Assembly: GCA_964353455.1 (NCBI GenBank)
Contig: CAYGWP010000415.1
Span: 1-20,451, forward strand
Length of the DNA stretch: 20,451 nucleotides
Direction: 5' to 3'
Origin: CAYGWP01 sp964353455
GTDB taxonomy: Bacteria > Planctomycetota > Phycisphaerae > FEN-1346
Of this stretch, positions 1 through 7,553 are shown in pieces (position 1 is the stretch's first letter; every line of letters starts with the position of its first letter). Position numbers and translations under genes: made by a program. A model generated the notes under the pieces. That model did no database searches and had not been told where the DNA came from. It saw nothing but the letters and a program-made list of their open reading frames with translations.

Positions 1-36
1 CCCCTGCCCCTCTCCCACGAGGGGAGAGGGGTGAAC
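1..36. repeat. Palindromic dispersed repeat at the left window end
   Basis: A hairpin with 10-bp perfect arms (7-16 and 22-31) and the 5-nt loop ACGAG. The 31 bases at 6-36 recur exactly, in inverted orientation, at 20329-20359. It lies about 25 bp past the stop of the minus-strand reductase gene, so it could also act as a transcription stop for that operon. No T-tract follows on the minus strand. Confidence 0.8.
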
Positions 37-61
37 AGCGCTGCGCCGCCCACATCCGCTG

Positions 62-1009
62 CTACTTGCCCTTACGAAACGATTGCCACATGTCGGCTAG
101 CGACTGCCGCCAGGGAATCGCCGGGTGCCAGCCGGTCGCAGCGCGGAGCCTTGCGGCGTCGCCGACGATTGTTCGCACGTCGGCGGCACGCAGCCGCGCG
201 GGGTCCTGCCGCACGGGAATCTCGCGGCCCGCCAGGCCGATGCAGGCCGCCAGCATGTCGGACACGAGGACCGGCTCGCCGGAGGCGACGTTGAAGACCT
301 GTCCGTCGGCCTGCTCATCGGCGCCCATGAGCGCCCAGAACGCGGCGACGACATCGCGAACATCGATGAAGTCGCGCCGGGTCGAGACGTTTCCGCAGCA
401 GACCTCTTTCGCGCGGCCGTCCACCACGGCGGCCACCTGATGGAGAAACGTCGCAGGCACGAGCGACGGCGGCTGGCCCGGCCCGATGATGTTGAACGGA
501 CGCACGGCGATCACCGGAAGGACATTCCGGGCCGCGTACAGCATTGCCCACTTCTCCTGGAGCGTCTTCGAGATGCCGTACGGCGTTGTGCCGAGGAGCG
601 GGCGCGTCTCGCCCACCACCTCGTGCTCTCCGGTCGTGATGCCGTACTGGGCCGCGGAGCCGACGACGAGGACGCGCGGCCGCTGCGGCAACTCGGCCGC
701 AGCGGCAAGAAGGCGCGCGCACGCCTGAACGTTCACCGCAAAGCAGGCCCCAAGGTCATCGCCGTGGGTGATGCCCGCAAGGTGGATGATGCCGTCGGGC
801 GCGATTCGCTTGAGCGCCGAGGCGACCTGCACTGCGTCGGTCACATCGCACGTCGTCCATTCATCGGCGGGACCGTCGCCGCGGCGGACATCGAGCGCAA
901 CGATGCGCCCAGGCCGGTCGGCGGCCCACGCAAGGTGCTCCAGCAGGTGGCGGCCCACGAAACCGGCCGCGCCCGTCACCGCGATCGTCTCGTACCGCCT
1001 GGAACTCAT
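62..1009 (-). CDS. NAD(P)-dependent sugar epimerase/reductase, Rmd-like SDR
   Basis: A 315-aa extended short-chain dehydrogenase/reductase acting on a nucleotide sugar. The Rossmann motif TGAAGFVG is at residues 12-19, the catalytic Ser region GSAAQYG at 117-123, and the YxxxK pair is Tyr144/Lys148. The segment VRPFNIIGPGQP (169-180) is typical of GDP-4-keto-6-deoxy-mannose reductases (Rmd) and related enzymes, so reduction of a 4-keto-6-deoxy sugar made by the dehydratase two genes upstream is the likely role. Length is normal for the family. Its ATG overlaps the stop of the nucleotidyltransferase gene by 4 bp (ATGA), so translation is probably coupled. It is the last gene of the minus-strand operon. 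A 4-epimerase function cannot be excluded; the exact nucleotide sugar is unknown. Confidence 0.88.
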   Translation of the reverse strand: MSSRRYETIAVTGAAGFVGRHLLEHLAWAADRPGRIVALDVRRGDGPADEWTTCDVTDAVQVASALKRIAPDGIIHLAGITHGDDLGACFAVNVQACARLLAAAAELPQRPRVLVVGSAAQYGITTGEHEVVGETRPLLGTTPYGISKTLQEKWAMLYAARNVLPVIAVRPFNIIGPGQPPSLVPATFLHQVAAVVDGRAKEVCCGNVSTRRDFIDVRDVVAAFWALMGADEQADGQVFNVASGEPVLVSDMLAACIGLAGREIPVRQDPARLRAADVRTIVGDAARLRAATGWHPAIPWRQSLADMWQSFRKGK

Positions 1010-1731
1010 GGCAGCGGCGCATCGCCTTCCGGGAAGAGTTTCCTCATGAGTTCATCGACCTTCTCGTTGGCCTCTTCGTAGTCGCCGGGGCGGCCGATGT
1101 CGAGCCAGTAGCCCCTGTGCGGATAACTCAAGGCCCGCCGCTTCTTCTCGATGCAGGCGTACATGAGGTGGTCGAAGCCGAAGGGCGTGTTGTCGGGGAC
1201 GATGTCGAGGAGCCTGCGGCTGAGGACGTACACGCCCATGCTTACGCTGAAGTGATAGACGGGCTTCTCCTCGAAGCCGACGATGCGCCCGGCGGCATCG
1301 GTCTTGAGGACGCCGAAATCGATCCTGGAGTCGCGCTCGAACGTGGCCACCGTTATGTCGGCGTCGTTCTCCTTGTGCGAGCGGTAGAGGGCGCCGAAGT
1401 CGAGGTCGGTCACGACGTCGCCGTTCATGACGAAGAACGTTTCGGGTAGGTCGCGGATGAGTTTCAGCGGCGCGATGGTGGAGAGCGGCCGGTCCTCGAG
1501 GCTGTAGTCGATCGCCAGGCCCCATCGCTCGCCGTCGCCGAAGTAGGCCATGATGAGGTGTGCGAGGTGGTTGACGGCCATCGTGACGCGGGTGACGCCT
1601 GCGCGCTTAAGTTGCATCAGCACTATGTCGAGGATGGAGCGGTCTCCGAGGGGGACGAGCGGCTTCGGGAGCGTCGCGGTGAACGGCCTTAGGCGTGTGC
1701 CTCGGCCTCCGGCCAGGATGACGGCTCTCAT
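1006..1731 (-). CDS. Sugar-1-phosphate nucleotidyltransferase
   Basis: A 241-aa protein of the nucleotidyl transferase family, which joins a sugar-1-phosphate to an NTP with release of pyrophosphate. The signature loop LAGGRGTRLRPFT is at residues 6-18, LPKPLVP at 21-27 supplies the sugar-phosphate-binding Lys, and the metal-binding GD is at 104-105. It lacks the C-terminal left-handed helix of bifunctional GlmU/ManC-type enzymes and the CBS domains of PtmE-type guanylyltransferases, so it is a minimal catalytic domain. The start is decided by a strong Shine-Dalgarno AGGAGGT overlapping the TAG stop of the upstream dehydratase, 5 nt before the ATG. The gene sits between a 4,6-dehydratase and a reductase, suggesting it activates the sugar those enzymes process. 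Base and sugar specificity cannot be read from the sequence. Confidence 0.88.
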   Translation of the reverse strand: MRAVILAGGRGTRLRPFTATLPKPLVPLGDRSILDIVLMQLKRAGVTRVTMAVNHLAHLIMAYFGDGERWGLAIDYSLEDRPLSTIAPLKLIRDLPETFFVMNGDVVTDLDFGALYRSHKENDADITVATFERDSRIDFGVLKTDAAGRIVGFEEKPVYHFSVSMGVYVLSRRLLDIVPDNTPFGFDHLMYACIEKKRRALSYPHRGYWLDIGRPGDYEEANEKVDELMRKLFPEGDAPLP

Positions 1732-1740
1732 CGGAACCTC

Positions 1741-2736
1741 CTAAATGTTGTAAACATCCGGCTTATATCGGTCGAGATGGGAGTTGACGTAGTCGATGGT
1801 GGCGGCCAGGCCGTCGTCGAGACTGGTTCGCGGCCGCCAGCCGGTCAGGGCCTTCAGTTTCTCGGCGCTACAGACCAGGCGCTGCACCTCGCTCGCCTCT
1901 GGGCGAACGCGGCGCTGGTCGAGGACAACCTCGGCCTCGACACCCATGATGGCGATGATCCGCTTCGCCAGGTCGCCCACCGAGATGCCCTCGCCCCGGC
2001 CGGCGTTCATCACCTCGCCCACCGTCTTCGGGCACTCGGCCACGGCCATGAACGCCTCGGCCGTGTCCTCCACGTAGTTCAGGTCGCGGACCGGCTCCAG
2101 CGACCCCAGGCGAATCTCCCTCTTGCCGGCCACCAACTGGCTGATGATCGTCGGTATGACCGCGCGGGCCGACTGCCGGGGCCCGTACGTGTTGAACGGC
2201 CGCAGCGTCGCCACGGGCGTCTTGAAGGACAGGTAAAAACTCTCGGCCATCTTGTCGGCCCCGATCTTCGAGGCCGAGTACGGCGACTGGCCCTGCAACG
2301 GGTGCTTCTCGTCAATCGGCACATACTGGGCCGTGCCGTAGGTCTCGCTGGTGGACGTGTGGACCATCTTCTCGACGCCGAGGTCGCGGCAGGCCTGGAG
2401 GACGTTGAGCGTCCCGACGACGTTCGTGAAGACGTAGTCGGCGGGGGCGACGTACGAGTACGGGATCGCAATCAGGGCCGCAAGGTGGAACACGACCGCC
2501 TGGCCCTTGACGGCCTCGCGGCAGAAGAAGGGGTCGCGGATGTCGCCGCAGAACACCTCAAGCGATTCGCGCACGGACTGGTCGAGGAGTTCAACCTGGC
2601 CCCAGTCGTTGCGGCTGTTGTAGTGGACCATGGCGCGGACCTTGGCCCCCTCGCGGACAAGCCGCTCCGCCAGGTGGCTTCCGATGAATCCGCCCGCCCC
2701 GGTCACGAGGACCCGTTTGCCCTTCCAGTAGGGCAT
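1741..2736 (-). CDS. LegB-like NDP-sugar 4,6-dehydratase (extended SDR)
   Basis: A 331-aa extended SDR. TGAGGFIG (12-19) binds NAD, Tyr153 and Lys157 form the YxxxK pair, and residues Thr129-Ser130-Glu131 (in STSETYG, 128-134) match the catalytic triad position of 4,6-dehydratases rather than 4-epimerases. The blocks around residues 89-110, 137-157 and 176-195 closely resemble LegB, the NDP-GlcNAc 4,6-dehydratase of legionaminic acid synthesis. Known LegB enzymes remove water to give a 4-keto-6-deoxy sugar. The start follows GGAGGAG about 6 nt upstream of ATG. A 153-bp leader carrying a GNRA-type hairpin repeat separates it from the glycosyltransferase. No other Leg-pathway gene is in the window, so the product here may instead feed the Rmd-like reductase. 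Family call is firm; substrate is inferred. Confidence 0.88.
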   Translation of the reverse strand: MPYWKGKRVLVTGAGGFIGSHLAERLVREGAKVRAMVHYNSRNDWGQVELLDQSVRESLEVFCGDIRDPFFCREAVKGQAVVFHLAALIAIPYSYVAPADYVFTNVVGTLNVLQACRDLGVEKMVHTSTSETYGTAQYVPIDEKHPLQGQSPYSASKIGADKMAESFYLSFKTPVATLRPFNTYGPRQSARAVIPTIISQLVAGKREIRLGSLEPVRDLNYVEDTAEAFMAVAECPKTVGEVMNAGRGEGISVGDLAKRIIAIMGVEAEVVLDQRRVRPEASEVQRLVCSAEKLKALTGWRPRTSLDDGLAATIDYVNSHLDRYKPDVYNI

Positions 2737-2889
2737 ATTCTCTCCTCCGAAGAATGCGTGGCCGGCAGTTGAATGTACCCGCGACCTTACGGTCGCGGCT
2801 CGTACGGCGCCGCCCGACCGGCGACCCCATGATACACTTTTCTCGTCTTTTCGGCGACGGCATCAGGAGCAAATCGGCGGCGCGGCAGC
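2737..2889 (-). promoter_or_regulatory. Leader of the dehydratase operon with hairpin repeat
   Basis: A 153-bp gap between two co-directional minus-strand genes. It contains the 27-nt hairpin repeat at 2776-2802 and a TATCAT box on the minus strand near 2820-2830 without a recognisable -35 element. Transcription may simply continue from the upstream glycosyltransferase gene. Confidence 0.4.
2776..2802 (-). repeat. 27-nt hairpin repeat, copy 1 (GNRA-type loop on the sense strand)
   Basis: Read on the minus strand it forms an 8-bp perfect stem CCGCGACC/GGTCGCGG closed by loop GTAA. An identical 27-nt copy lies at 18745-18771 on the plus strand. Here it sits 39 nt before the dehydratase ATG. 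Confidence 0.85.
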
Positions 2890-4056
2890 CTAGAATGCCC
2901 CAGGCGCGCCCTTCTTGCCTGCGACGAGGCGTTCCAGGAGTTGGGCGTACGCCTGCATCATGGCCTGCATCGTGAAGGCCGCCCGGATTCTCTCATACGC
3001 CTTTTCGGCCAAGCGCCGGCCCACGGAAGAGTCCGACAACACCTGGGACGCCCCGGCGACCAGACCGGCCTCGTCGCCGACCGGGACGAGCAGCCCGTGG
3101 ACGCCGCCGTCGATAAGTTCACGAGTGCCTCCGGCATCGGTGGCCACCACCGGCACGCCTGCGGCCATGGCCTCCATGACGGCGTTGGGGAGGCCTTCCT
3201 GGTCAGACGACTGAATCAACAGGTCTGCGGCGGCCAGGACGGGGGCCACGTCCGGCTGGTGCCCCAGGAAGTGGCACTGCCCTGCCAGACCCAATTCGGC
3301 CGCGTAGGTCTCCAGGGGGGCGCGCAACTCCCCGTCGCCGCACAATACAAACATGGGGTCGGCAAATCGGCGGCGAAGTTGGTCGCAGGTGCGAAGGAAC
3401 AGGCGCTGGTTCTTCGGCGGCCTAAGACCCCCAAGGTTCAGCACGATGCGGCGGCCGGCCTGGCGCCAGCGTTCCATGAGAGGATGCTTCGAGGCGCTGC
3501 GCAGCCGGTCGGCATCGATGCCGTTGTAGATCACGTGTATTCGGTCGTCAGGCACGCGGAGGTCGCGGGCGATGTGCTCGGCGACGGCCCGGGAATTTCC
3601 TATCCAGGCGTCGGTCCAGAGGTTGCAGAGCCGGTCGAAACGGCGCCGGATGCCGCCGCCGTTAATCGTCGTGCGTTCCTGGGCCAGGATGACGGGCACG
3701 CCTGCGCCCAGCGCGGCAAGGCGTCCGAACCTGTAGCCGGAGGGCAGCCGGCAATCCAGCACGTCGGGCCGCTGCGACAGGATCGCGCGGCGGAGGGCGC
3801 GCAAGAGGCCCAGCCCGCCAAGTCGAGTGCGGTCGATATGAATGACGGGAACGCCCAGGTCGTTCAACTCCGTCAGGATCTCTCCCGCGCCCTCATAATA
3901 GATGAGCCGCATGTCGAAGCGGGCCCGGTCGATGTGCCGGCAGAAATAAAGCAGTTGGCGCTCGGCGCCCCCCGTGGTCAGTTGCGGGCACACCGAGAGG
4001 ATGCGAATGCGAGGTCCCTGGAGAGGCGGTTCCGACGGCGGCAGGTCTCTACCCAC
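2890..4056 (-). CDS. GT4-family glycosyltransferase
   Basis: A 388-aa retaining GT-B glycosyltransferase of the family 4 type, adding a sugar from an NDP donor to the growing repeat unit on the cytoplasmic face. TTGGAERQ (27-34) is the acceptor-side glycine motif, NSRAVAEH (154-161) and YNGID (177-181) are classic GT4 segments, GLRPPKNQ (210-217) is the linker motif, and DQEGLPNAVMEAMAAG (285-300) is the EX7E nucleotide-sugar motif with Glu287 and Glu295. The reading frame is open further upstream, but the start is placed at GTG 4056 because GGAGG lies 5 nt before it and because this limits the overlap with the ligase gene to 8 bp. Donor and acceptor are unknown. It is the only recognisable glycosyltransferase in the window. 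Confidence 0.88.
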   Translation of the reverse strand: MGRDLPPSEPPLQGPRIRILSVCPQLTTGGAERQLLYFCRHIDRARFDMRLIYYEGAGEILTELNDLGVPVIHIDRTRLGGLGLLRALRRAILSQRPDVLDCRLPSGYRFGRLAALGAGVPVILAQERTTINGGGIRRRFDRLCNLWTDAWIGNSRAVAEHIARDLRVPDDRIHVIYNGIDADRLRSASKHPLMERWRQAGRRIVLNLGGLRPPKNQRLFLRTCDQLRRRFADPMFVLCGDGELRAPLETYAAELGLAGQCHFLGHQPDVAPVLAAADLLIQSSDQEGLPNAVMEAMAAGVPVVATDAGGTRELIDGGVHGLLVPVGDEAGLVAGASQVLSDSSVGRRLAEKAYERIRAAFTMQAMMQAYAQLLERLVAGKKGAPGAF

Positions 4057-5416
4057 TTCCGCCTCCTGGGTCCCCCGGGCCCGTGCCTGCGGCCTGTGTG
4101 GTTCCAGCCTGTCCCAGGGCAAAGGGGCTCTCTAGGACGCCGTCGGGCTGGATGGCGCCTCGCGGTTGCGGCAGGCGGCTGCGCAGGTCCTGCCACACCG
4201 CGCTGGTGTACCCGATAAAAGCGCCAAACGCGATCCAAGCCGCCTTGTTATAATAACTGATTTGGCCCAGGCTCATAAGGAGGACAACCACAACAACAGC
4301 CCGAATGAGCCTTGCCGTGCCCAGGGCGACGTCATCGCGGGCGTGCCTGGCTATTTTCCCAGCCCTCAGCCAAAGCACGATGAATATGGAAAAATACAGT
4401 ACGAAGCCCGGCGCGCCCGTGGTGGAAGCGACCTCGGCGTACTCGGAGTGGGCCACGTGCCCGGTGGCCGAATACAATCGGAAATTCCCCAGGCCCACGC
4501 CTGTAATCGGAAACCGCTGGAACAGCGCCCACGCCTCCTTGACAAGGCTGATGCGTATGTCCACAGAACGCTGGTGCTGCCCGTGCAGGACGCCGAACAT
4601 GCTCAGAAGCCGCTCCGAGGCGCCGCTTTGCGCCAAGACGGTGACAAACACGTACCCGCCGACGATGAGGCCCAGGACAACGGCCGCAAAGACCCCCGCC
4701 CGCCTCAACATCACTCGCCGGTAGCAGAACCATATCCACAGCGGGTAGAAGGCCATCAGGCCCACCAGGCCCGTGCGAGACGCCGACAGGATGCACGCCA
4801 CCCCTGCCCCCATCATGCCCGCGATCAGCGTACCGTACTTGAGCCACGGCCTGCGCGAAGGCAGCATCCAGAAGTAGGCCATGGTGATCGTCGCCAGGAC
4901 CATCAGCCACGCAAAGGCGTTCGCGTTCATGGCCAGGCCGCCTACGCGGATGTCAGGGGAGGCCTCGGCTCGCTCGTACTCGCCCGTCACGTAACTGTAT
5001 GAACCCACAACCAACGCCCCAACCAGAAACGAGCCCAGCGTGAACGAGAGGGTCCTTCGGTTCACCGTGTAGGTCGAGATGATCCAGGTCAGGACCCATA
5101 TCTGGAACACCGTCGTCCAGGTCAAGAAGAAAAAGGCCGGGTCCCTGGCGCCGACCAGCCCCGTCAGGCTCCAGGTCACCCAGCCCAGGTACAGGATCAT
5201 CTCGGGGGCCGGGTACATCCGCGTGCGGATGGACATTATCGCATATCCTACCGCCAGGACCATGCCCGTGATTTTTACGGGCAGGCTCCATACGGATGTC
5301 AGGGCCACGGCCCCGACAATGAAGAGGCCGATAAGGACCGAAATGGCGGGCAGGCGCTCCCGTGGGAGTGCCTGGTCACCGGTTGCGGCAAGCATTGTGG
5401 AACCTGGCGCGTTCAT
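4049..5416 (-). CDS. O-antigen ligase / Wzy-type polymerase, multi-spanning membrane protein
   Basis: A 455-aa protein with about ten hydrophobic segments from residue 23 to about 410 and a large polar loop near 265-325. It contains the Wzy_C/O-antigen ligase signature region: SASRTG at 211-216, GVGLGNF at 306-312 and HSEYAEVASTTGAPGF at 323-338, where the His and Glu/Gly pattern matches the periplasmic active loop of WaaL/Wzy proteins. It would act on undecaprenyl-linked glycans in the periplasm, either polymerising repeats or ligating the chain to a lipid. The proline- and glycine-rich tail after residue 415 is probably unstructured. ATG 5416 is chosen over TTG 5431 because GAGG precedes it. 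It is the first gene of the minus operon and its 3' end overlaps the glycosyltransferase by 8 bp. Confidence 0.88.
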   Translation of the reverse strand: MNAPGSTMLAATGDQALPRERLPAISVLIGLFIVGAVALTSVWSLPVKITGMVLAVGYAIMSIRTRMYPAPEMILYLGWVTWSLTGLVGARDPAFFFLTWTTVFQIWVLTWIISTYTVNRRTLSFTLGSFLVGALVVGSYSYVTGEYERAEASPDIRVGGLAMNANAFAWLMVLATITMAYFWMLPSRRPWLKYGTLIAGMMGAGVACILSASRTGLVGLMAFYPLWIWFCYRRVMLRRAGVFAAVVLGLIVGGYVFVTVLAQSGASERLLSMFGVLHGQHQRSVDIRISLVKEAWALFQRFPITGVGLGNFRLYSATGHVAHSEYAEVASTTGAPGFVLYFSIFIVLWLRAGKIARHARDDVALGTARLIRAVVVVVLLMSLGQISYYNKAAWIAFGAFIGYTSAVWQDLRSRLPQPRGAIQPDGVLESPFALGQAGTTQAAGTGPGDPGGGSG

Positions 5417-5463
5417 TCGACCTCGGGTCAACCTGCGGTTTTTGCAGACTGCGCGGCGACGAT

Positions 5464-5492
5464 ATTGTAGCGCGCAGCGCCCTCTCTGGCAA
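5464..5492 (-). promoter_or_regulatory. Sigma-70-like promoter for the ligase operon
   Basis: On the minus strand the -35 box TTGCCA (5487-5492) is separated by exactly 17 bp from the -10 box TACAAT (5464-5469). The predicted start of transcription near 5457 gives a leader of about 40 nt before the ligase ATG at 5416. Confidence 0.6.
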
Positions 5493-5501
5493 CAGGCAAA
5501 C

Positions 5502-5513
5502 CCCCAATTGGGG
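5502..5513. promoter_or_regulatory. Perfect palindrome CCCCAATTGGGG upstream of the ligase promoter
   Basis: A 12-bp perfect palindrome centred about 18 bp upstream of the -35 box of the minus-strand promoter. The position suits an activator or repressor site. No regulator can be named from sequence. Confidence 0.4.
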
Positions 5514-5636
5514 CGCCTTCACGGCACATCCGGCCCTCTTCCCCCGCCGGCATCTTCTATAGTATCGAACTGTTCCAGGGAATCGCTTGACCCAATCCCG
5601 CGCACCAGCGAAGCGATGCTTGAGGCCTGCTGCCTC

Positions 5637-5665
5637 TTGCCACGCTCGTGAGCGCGGCCTATAGT
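5637..5665 (+). promoter_or_regulatory. Sigma-70-like promoter for asnB-capA
   Basis: TTGCCA (5637-5642), a 17-bp spacer and TATAGT (5660-5665) on the plus strand. The spacer region carries the inverted repeat CCaCGCTC-gt-GAGCGcGG (5640-5657), which would place a dimeric regulator directly on the promoter. The leader to the ATG at 5808 would be about 135 nt. Confidence 0.55.
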
Positions 5666-5807
5666 ACATTCCGACGAACTGCGGTGATGGACGAATGGCG
5701 GGGAACAAGCCGGTGCGGAATAACGGCCCGGCTCGTTGCCGCGCGGGCCTGGTCGATGGAACGTCCGCCCGCGTGGGCCCGGCTGGAAAGGAAGGCCTGA
5801 AGAGCGC

Positions 5808-7553
5808 ATGTGCGGCATCCTTGGCTGTTTTCCGGCATCCCGATTGCGCCTGGATTATCTCGTGCACCGCGGCCCGGACGGTTCGGGAATCCTCGATCTT
5901 CCCGATATTGCATTGGGGCACACGCGTCTATCGATTCTGGAACTCACGGAGCGCGCCGCGCAGCCGAAGCGGAGCGCCTGCGGAAACGTCGTGCTGACCT
6001 ATAACGGCGAGATCTACAACTACAAGACACTGGGCCTGCCGGAAGAGCATTCCGACACGGTCGCCCTGGTCGAATGGTTGGCTCGGGAAGGGCCGGGCTT
6101 CAACCCGGCGCAACTCGACGGCATGTATGCGTTCGCCGCCTATTTCGTCGAAGAACGGCGACTGGTCCTCAGCCGCGATCCGGTCGGCATCAAGCCGCTT
6201 TACGTCGCCCTGAGCGAAGACGGCGCCCAACTGGCCTTCGCGTCCGAACTCAAAGGCTTCTTCGGCACGGATTGGTTCAGCCCCAGGCCGAACCTCGACG
6301 GCCAGGTCCAGCGCGAGTTCCTTCAGTACGGCTACGGCCTGCCGCGCGACGTGACTATCTCCTTCCGCGGCTTCAGATCGACCCTGCGGCTGGTCCCGAC
6401 CCTGTTGGCGAGCGTCTATCAGGTTTGCCCCGGACAGACCGTCACGGTATCGCTCGACGCGGCACCTTCTGCGCGATGGGCGGAAGTGCCGCCGGTCTCC
6501 CAGGATGTTTTCAGCGCGCTAACGGAAAGCGTCAAAGAGCAATCCATGTCCGACGTGGAAGTGGGAGTGCAACTCTCGGGCGGCATCGATTCGTCGCTCG
6601 TGGCCTACCACTACGCCATGAACAACCCGGCCGTTCACGGATTCTTCGTGGCGGTGGAATACCCGGGATGCAGCGAGGAACCTTGGGCAGAGATGGCCAA
6701 CGAGATACTCTCGAAGGTCTGCGAGTTCCAGTTCCACCGCATCCCGGCCACGGAGGAGGAAGTCCGGCGGGTCCTTCCCTCCGTCGTGTGGCACATGGAC
6801 GAACCGCCGATCCGGCATCCGAACGCCCTGGGCGTGTACCTCTTGTGCGAGTACGTCCGGCGCCAAACCAAGGTGGAAGTGCTCCTTACCGGGGAAGGCG
6901 CCGACGAACTCTTCGGCGGATACGCCTGGCAGGACGGCAAGAGGCTGAAGGGCTATGAGCGCAGCCGGAGGATATTCGACCTCGGCGGGTCGCCACTTGT
7001 GAAAGGGTTCTTCCCGGCCCCGAGGGCGGCTGGCGCGCGGTCGCCCGGCTCGCCGCTGGCGCGTTGGCTGCCGCAAGCCTTGAGGCCTGTCTCGGCCGAC
7101 GTCCTCGAATCGCAGTTGATGTTCGACCGCACGTTCTACCTTCCGCCGATCCTCGCGCGGCAGGACCGGATGAGCATGGCCCACGCCATCGAGGCAAGGG
7201 TGCCGTTCCTCTCAAATCGTTTTCTCGGAATGCCCTGCCCCACGAAGCCGGGGAAGTCGGCGCTCAAGGAATTCGCGGCGAGGATCTTCGGCAAGCCGTT
7301 CGCCAGGCGCCCCAAGAGCGGGTTCGGGTTTCCCACGCCGTGGCTGGGCAGCCTGACGGCGCCTCGCGAGTCCCTTGACTGGCTGCGAGAGAAATGGAAA
7401 CCCGCAACCGACATGCAGAGATGGACGCTTGCGGCCATCGGCTGCTGGGCGGGTTATTACCTGCTCGACGGGTGGCGCCAGGTGAACCTGCACGGCGGCC
7501 GGCCGGCGCGCCCCGCCGGCCCGCCCTGTGGACTGGCGGGCATAGACCGATGA
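5808..7553 (+). CDS. asnB: Asparagine synthase (glutamine-hydrolysing)-type amidotransferase
   Basis: A 581-aa class II glutamine amidotransferase fused to an ATP-pyrophosphatase synthetase domain. The start at 5808 is fixed by chemistry: Cys2 must become the N-terminal nucleophile of MCGILG. Glutaminase residues are visible in HTRLSI (38-43), NGEIYNY (66-72) and RDPVGIKPLY (123-132). The synthetase PP-loop LSGGIDSS is at 256-263 and GEGADELFGGY at 362-372. Compared with typical AsnB the segment near residues 184-212 between the domains looks about a dozen residues longer than usual. In polysaccharide loci such proteins (WbpS, WbtH types) are thought to amidate the carboxylate of uronic acids; with wbpA/B/D/E in the same window this is more likely than free asparagine synthesis. 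Its TGA overlaps the capA-like ATG by 3 nt within ATGA. Confidence 0.92.
   Translation: MCGILGCFPASRLRLDYLVHRGPDGSGILDLPDIALGHTRLSILELTERAAQPKRSACGNVVLTYNGEIYNYKTLGLPEEHSDTVALVEWLAREGPGFNPAQLDGMYAFAAYFVEERRLVLSRDPVGIKPLYVALSEDGAQLAFASELKGFFGTDWFSPRPNLDGQVQREFLQYGYGLPRDVTISFRGFRSTLRLVPTLLASVYQVCPGQTVTVSLDAAPSARWAEVPPVSQDVFSALTESVKEQSMSDVEVGVQLSGGIDSSLVAYHYAMNNPAVHGFFVAVEYPGCSEEPWAEMANEILSKVCEFQFHRIPATEEEVRRVLPSVVWHMDEPPIRHPNALGVYLLCEYVRRQTKVEVLLTGEGADELFGGYAWQDGKRLKGYERSRRIFDLGGSPLVKGFFPAPRAAGARSPGSPLARWLPQALRPVSADVLESQLMFDRTFYLPPILARQDRMSMAHAIEARVPFLSNRFLGMPCPTKPGKSALKEFAARIFGKPFARRPKSGFGFPTPWLGSLTAPRESLDWLREKWKPATDMQRWTLAAIGCWAGYYLLDGWRQVNLHGGRPARPAGPPCGLAGIDR

Larger units (their letters stand above)
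5417..5807. promoter_or_regulatory. Divergent intergenic region between the ligase and amidotransferase operons
   Basis: A 391-bp region with no convincing gene. It holds one near-consensus promoter facing each way (5464-5492 minus, 5637-5665 plus), a perfect 12-bp palindrome at 5502-5513 and an inverted repeat inside the plus promoter at 5640-5657. A second TATAGT on the plus strand near 5558 lacks a good -35 partner. Confidence 0.6.

Noticed and set aside
125..1081. Long plus-strand open frame opposite the reductase gene
   Set aside because: It is the antisense shadow of a clearly recognisable SDR gene in GC-rich DNA and its translation has no domain features.
1006..2736. Complete legionaminic acid pathway
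   Set aside because: Only a LegB-like dehydratase is present; no aminotransferase, acetyltransferase, hydrolysing epimerase, synthase or CMP transferase adjoins it.
1777..4218. Long plus-strand open frames opposite the dehydratase and the glycosyltransferase
   Set aside because: Arg/Ala/Gly/His-rich translations without motifs, mirror images of conserved genes on the minus strand.
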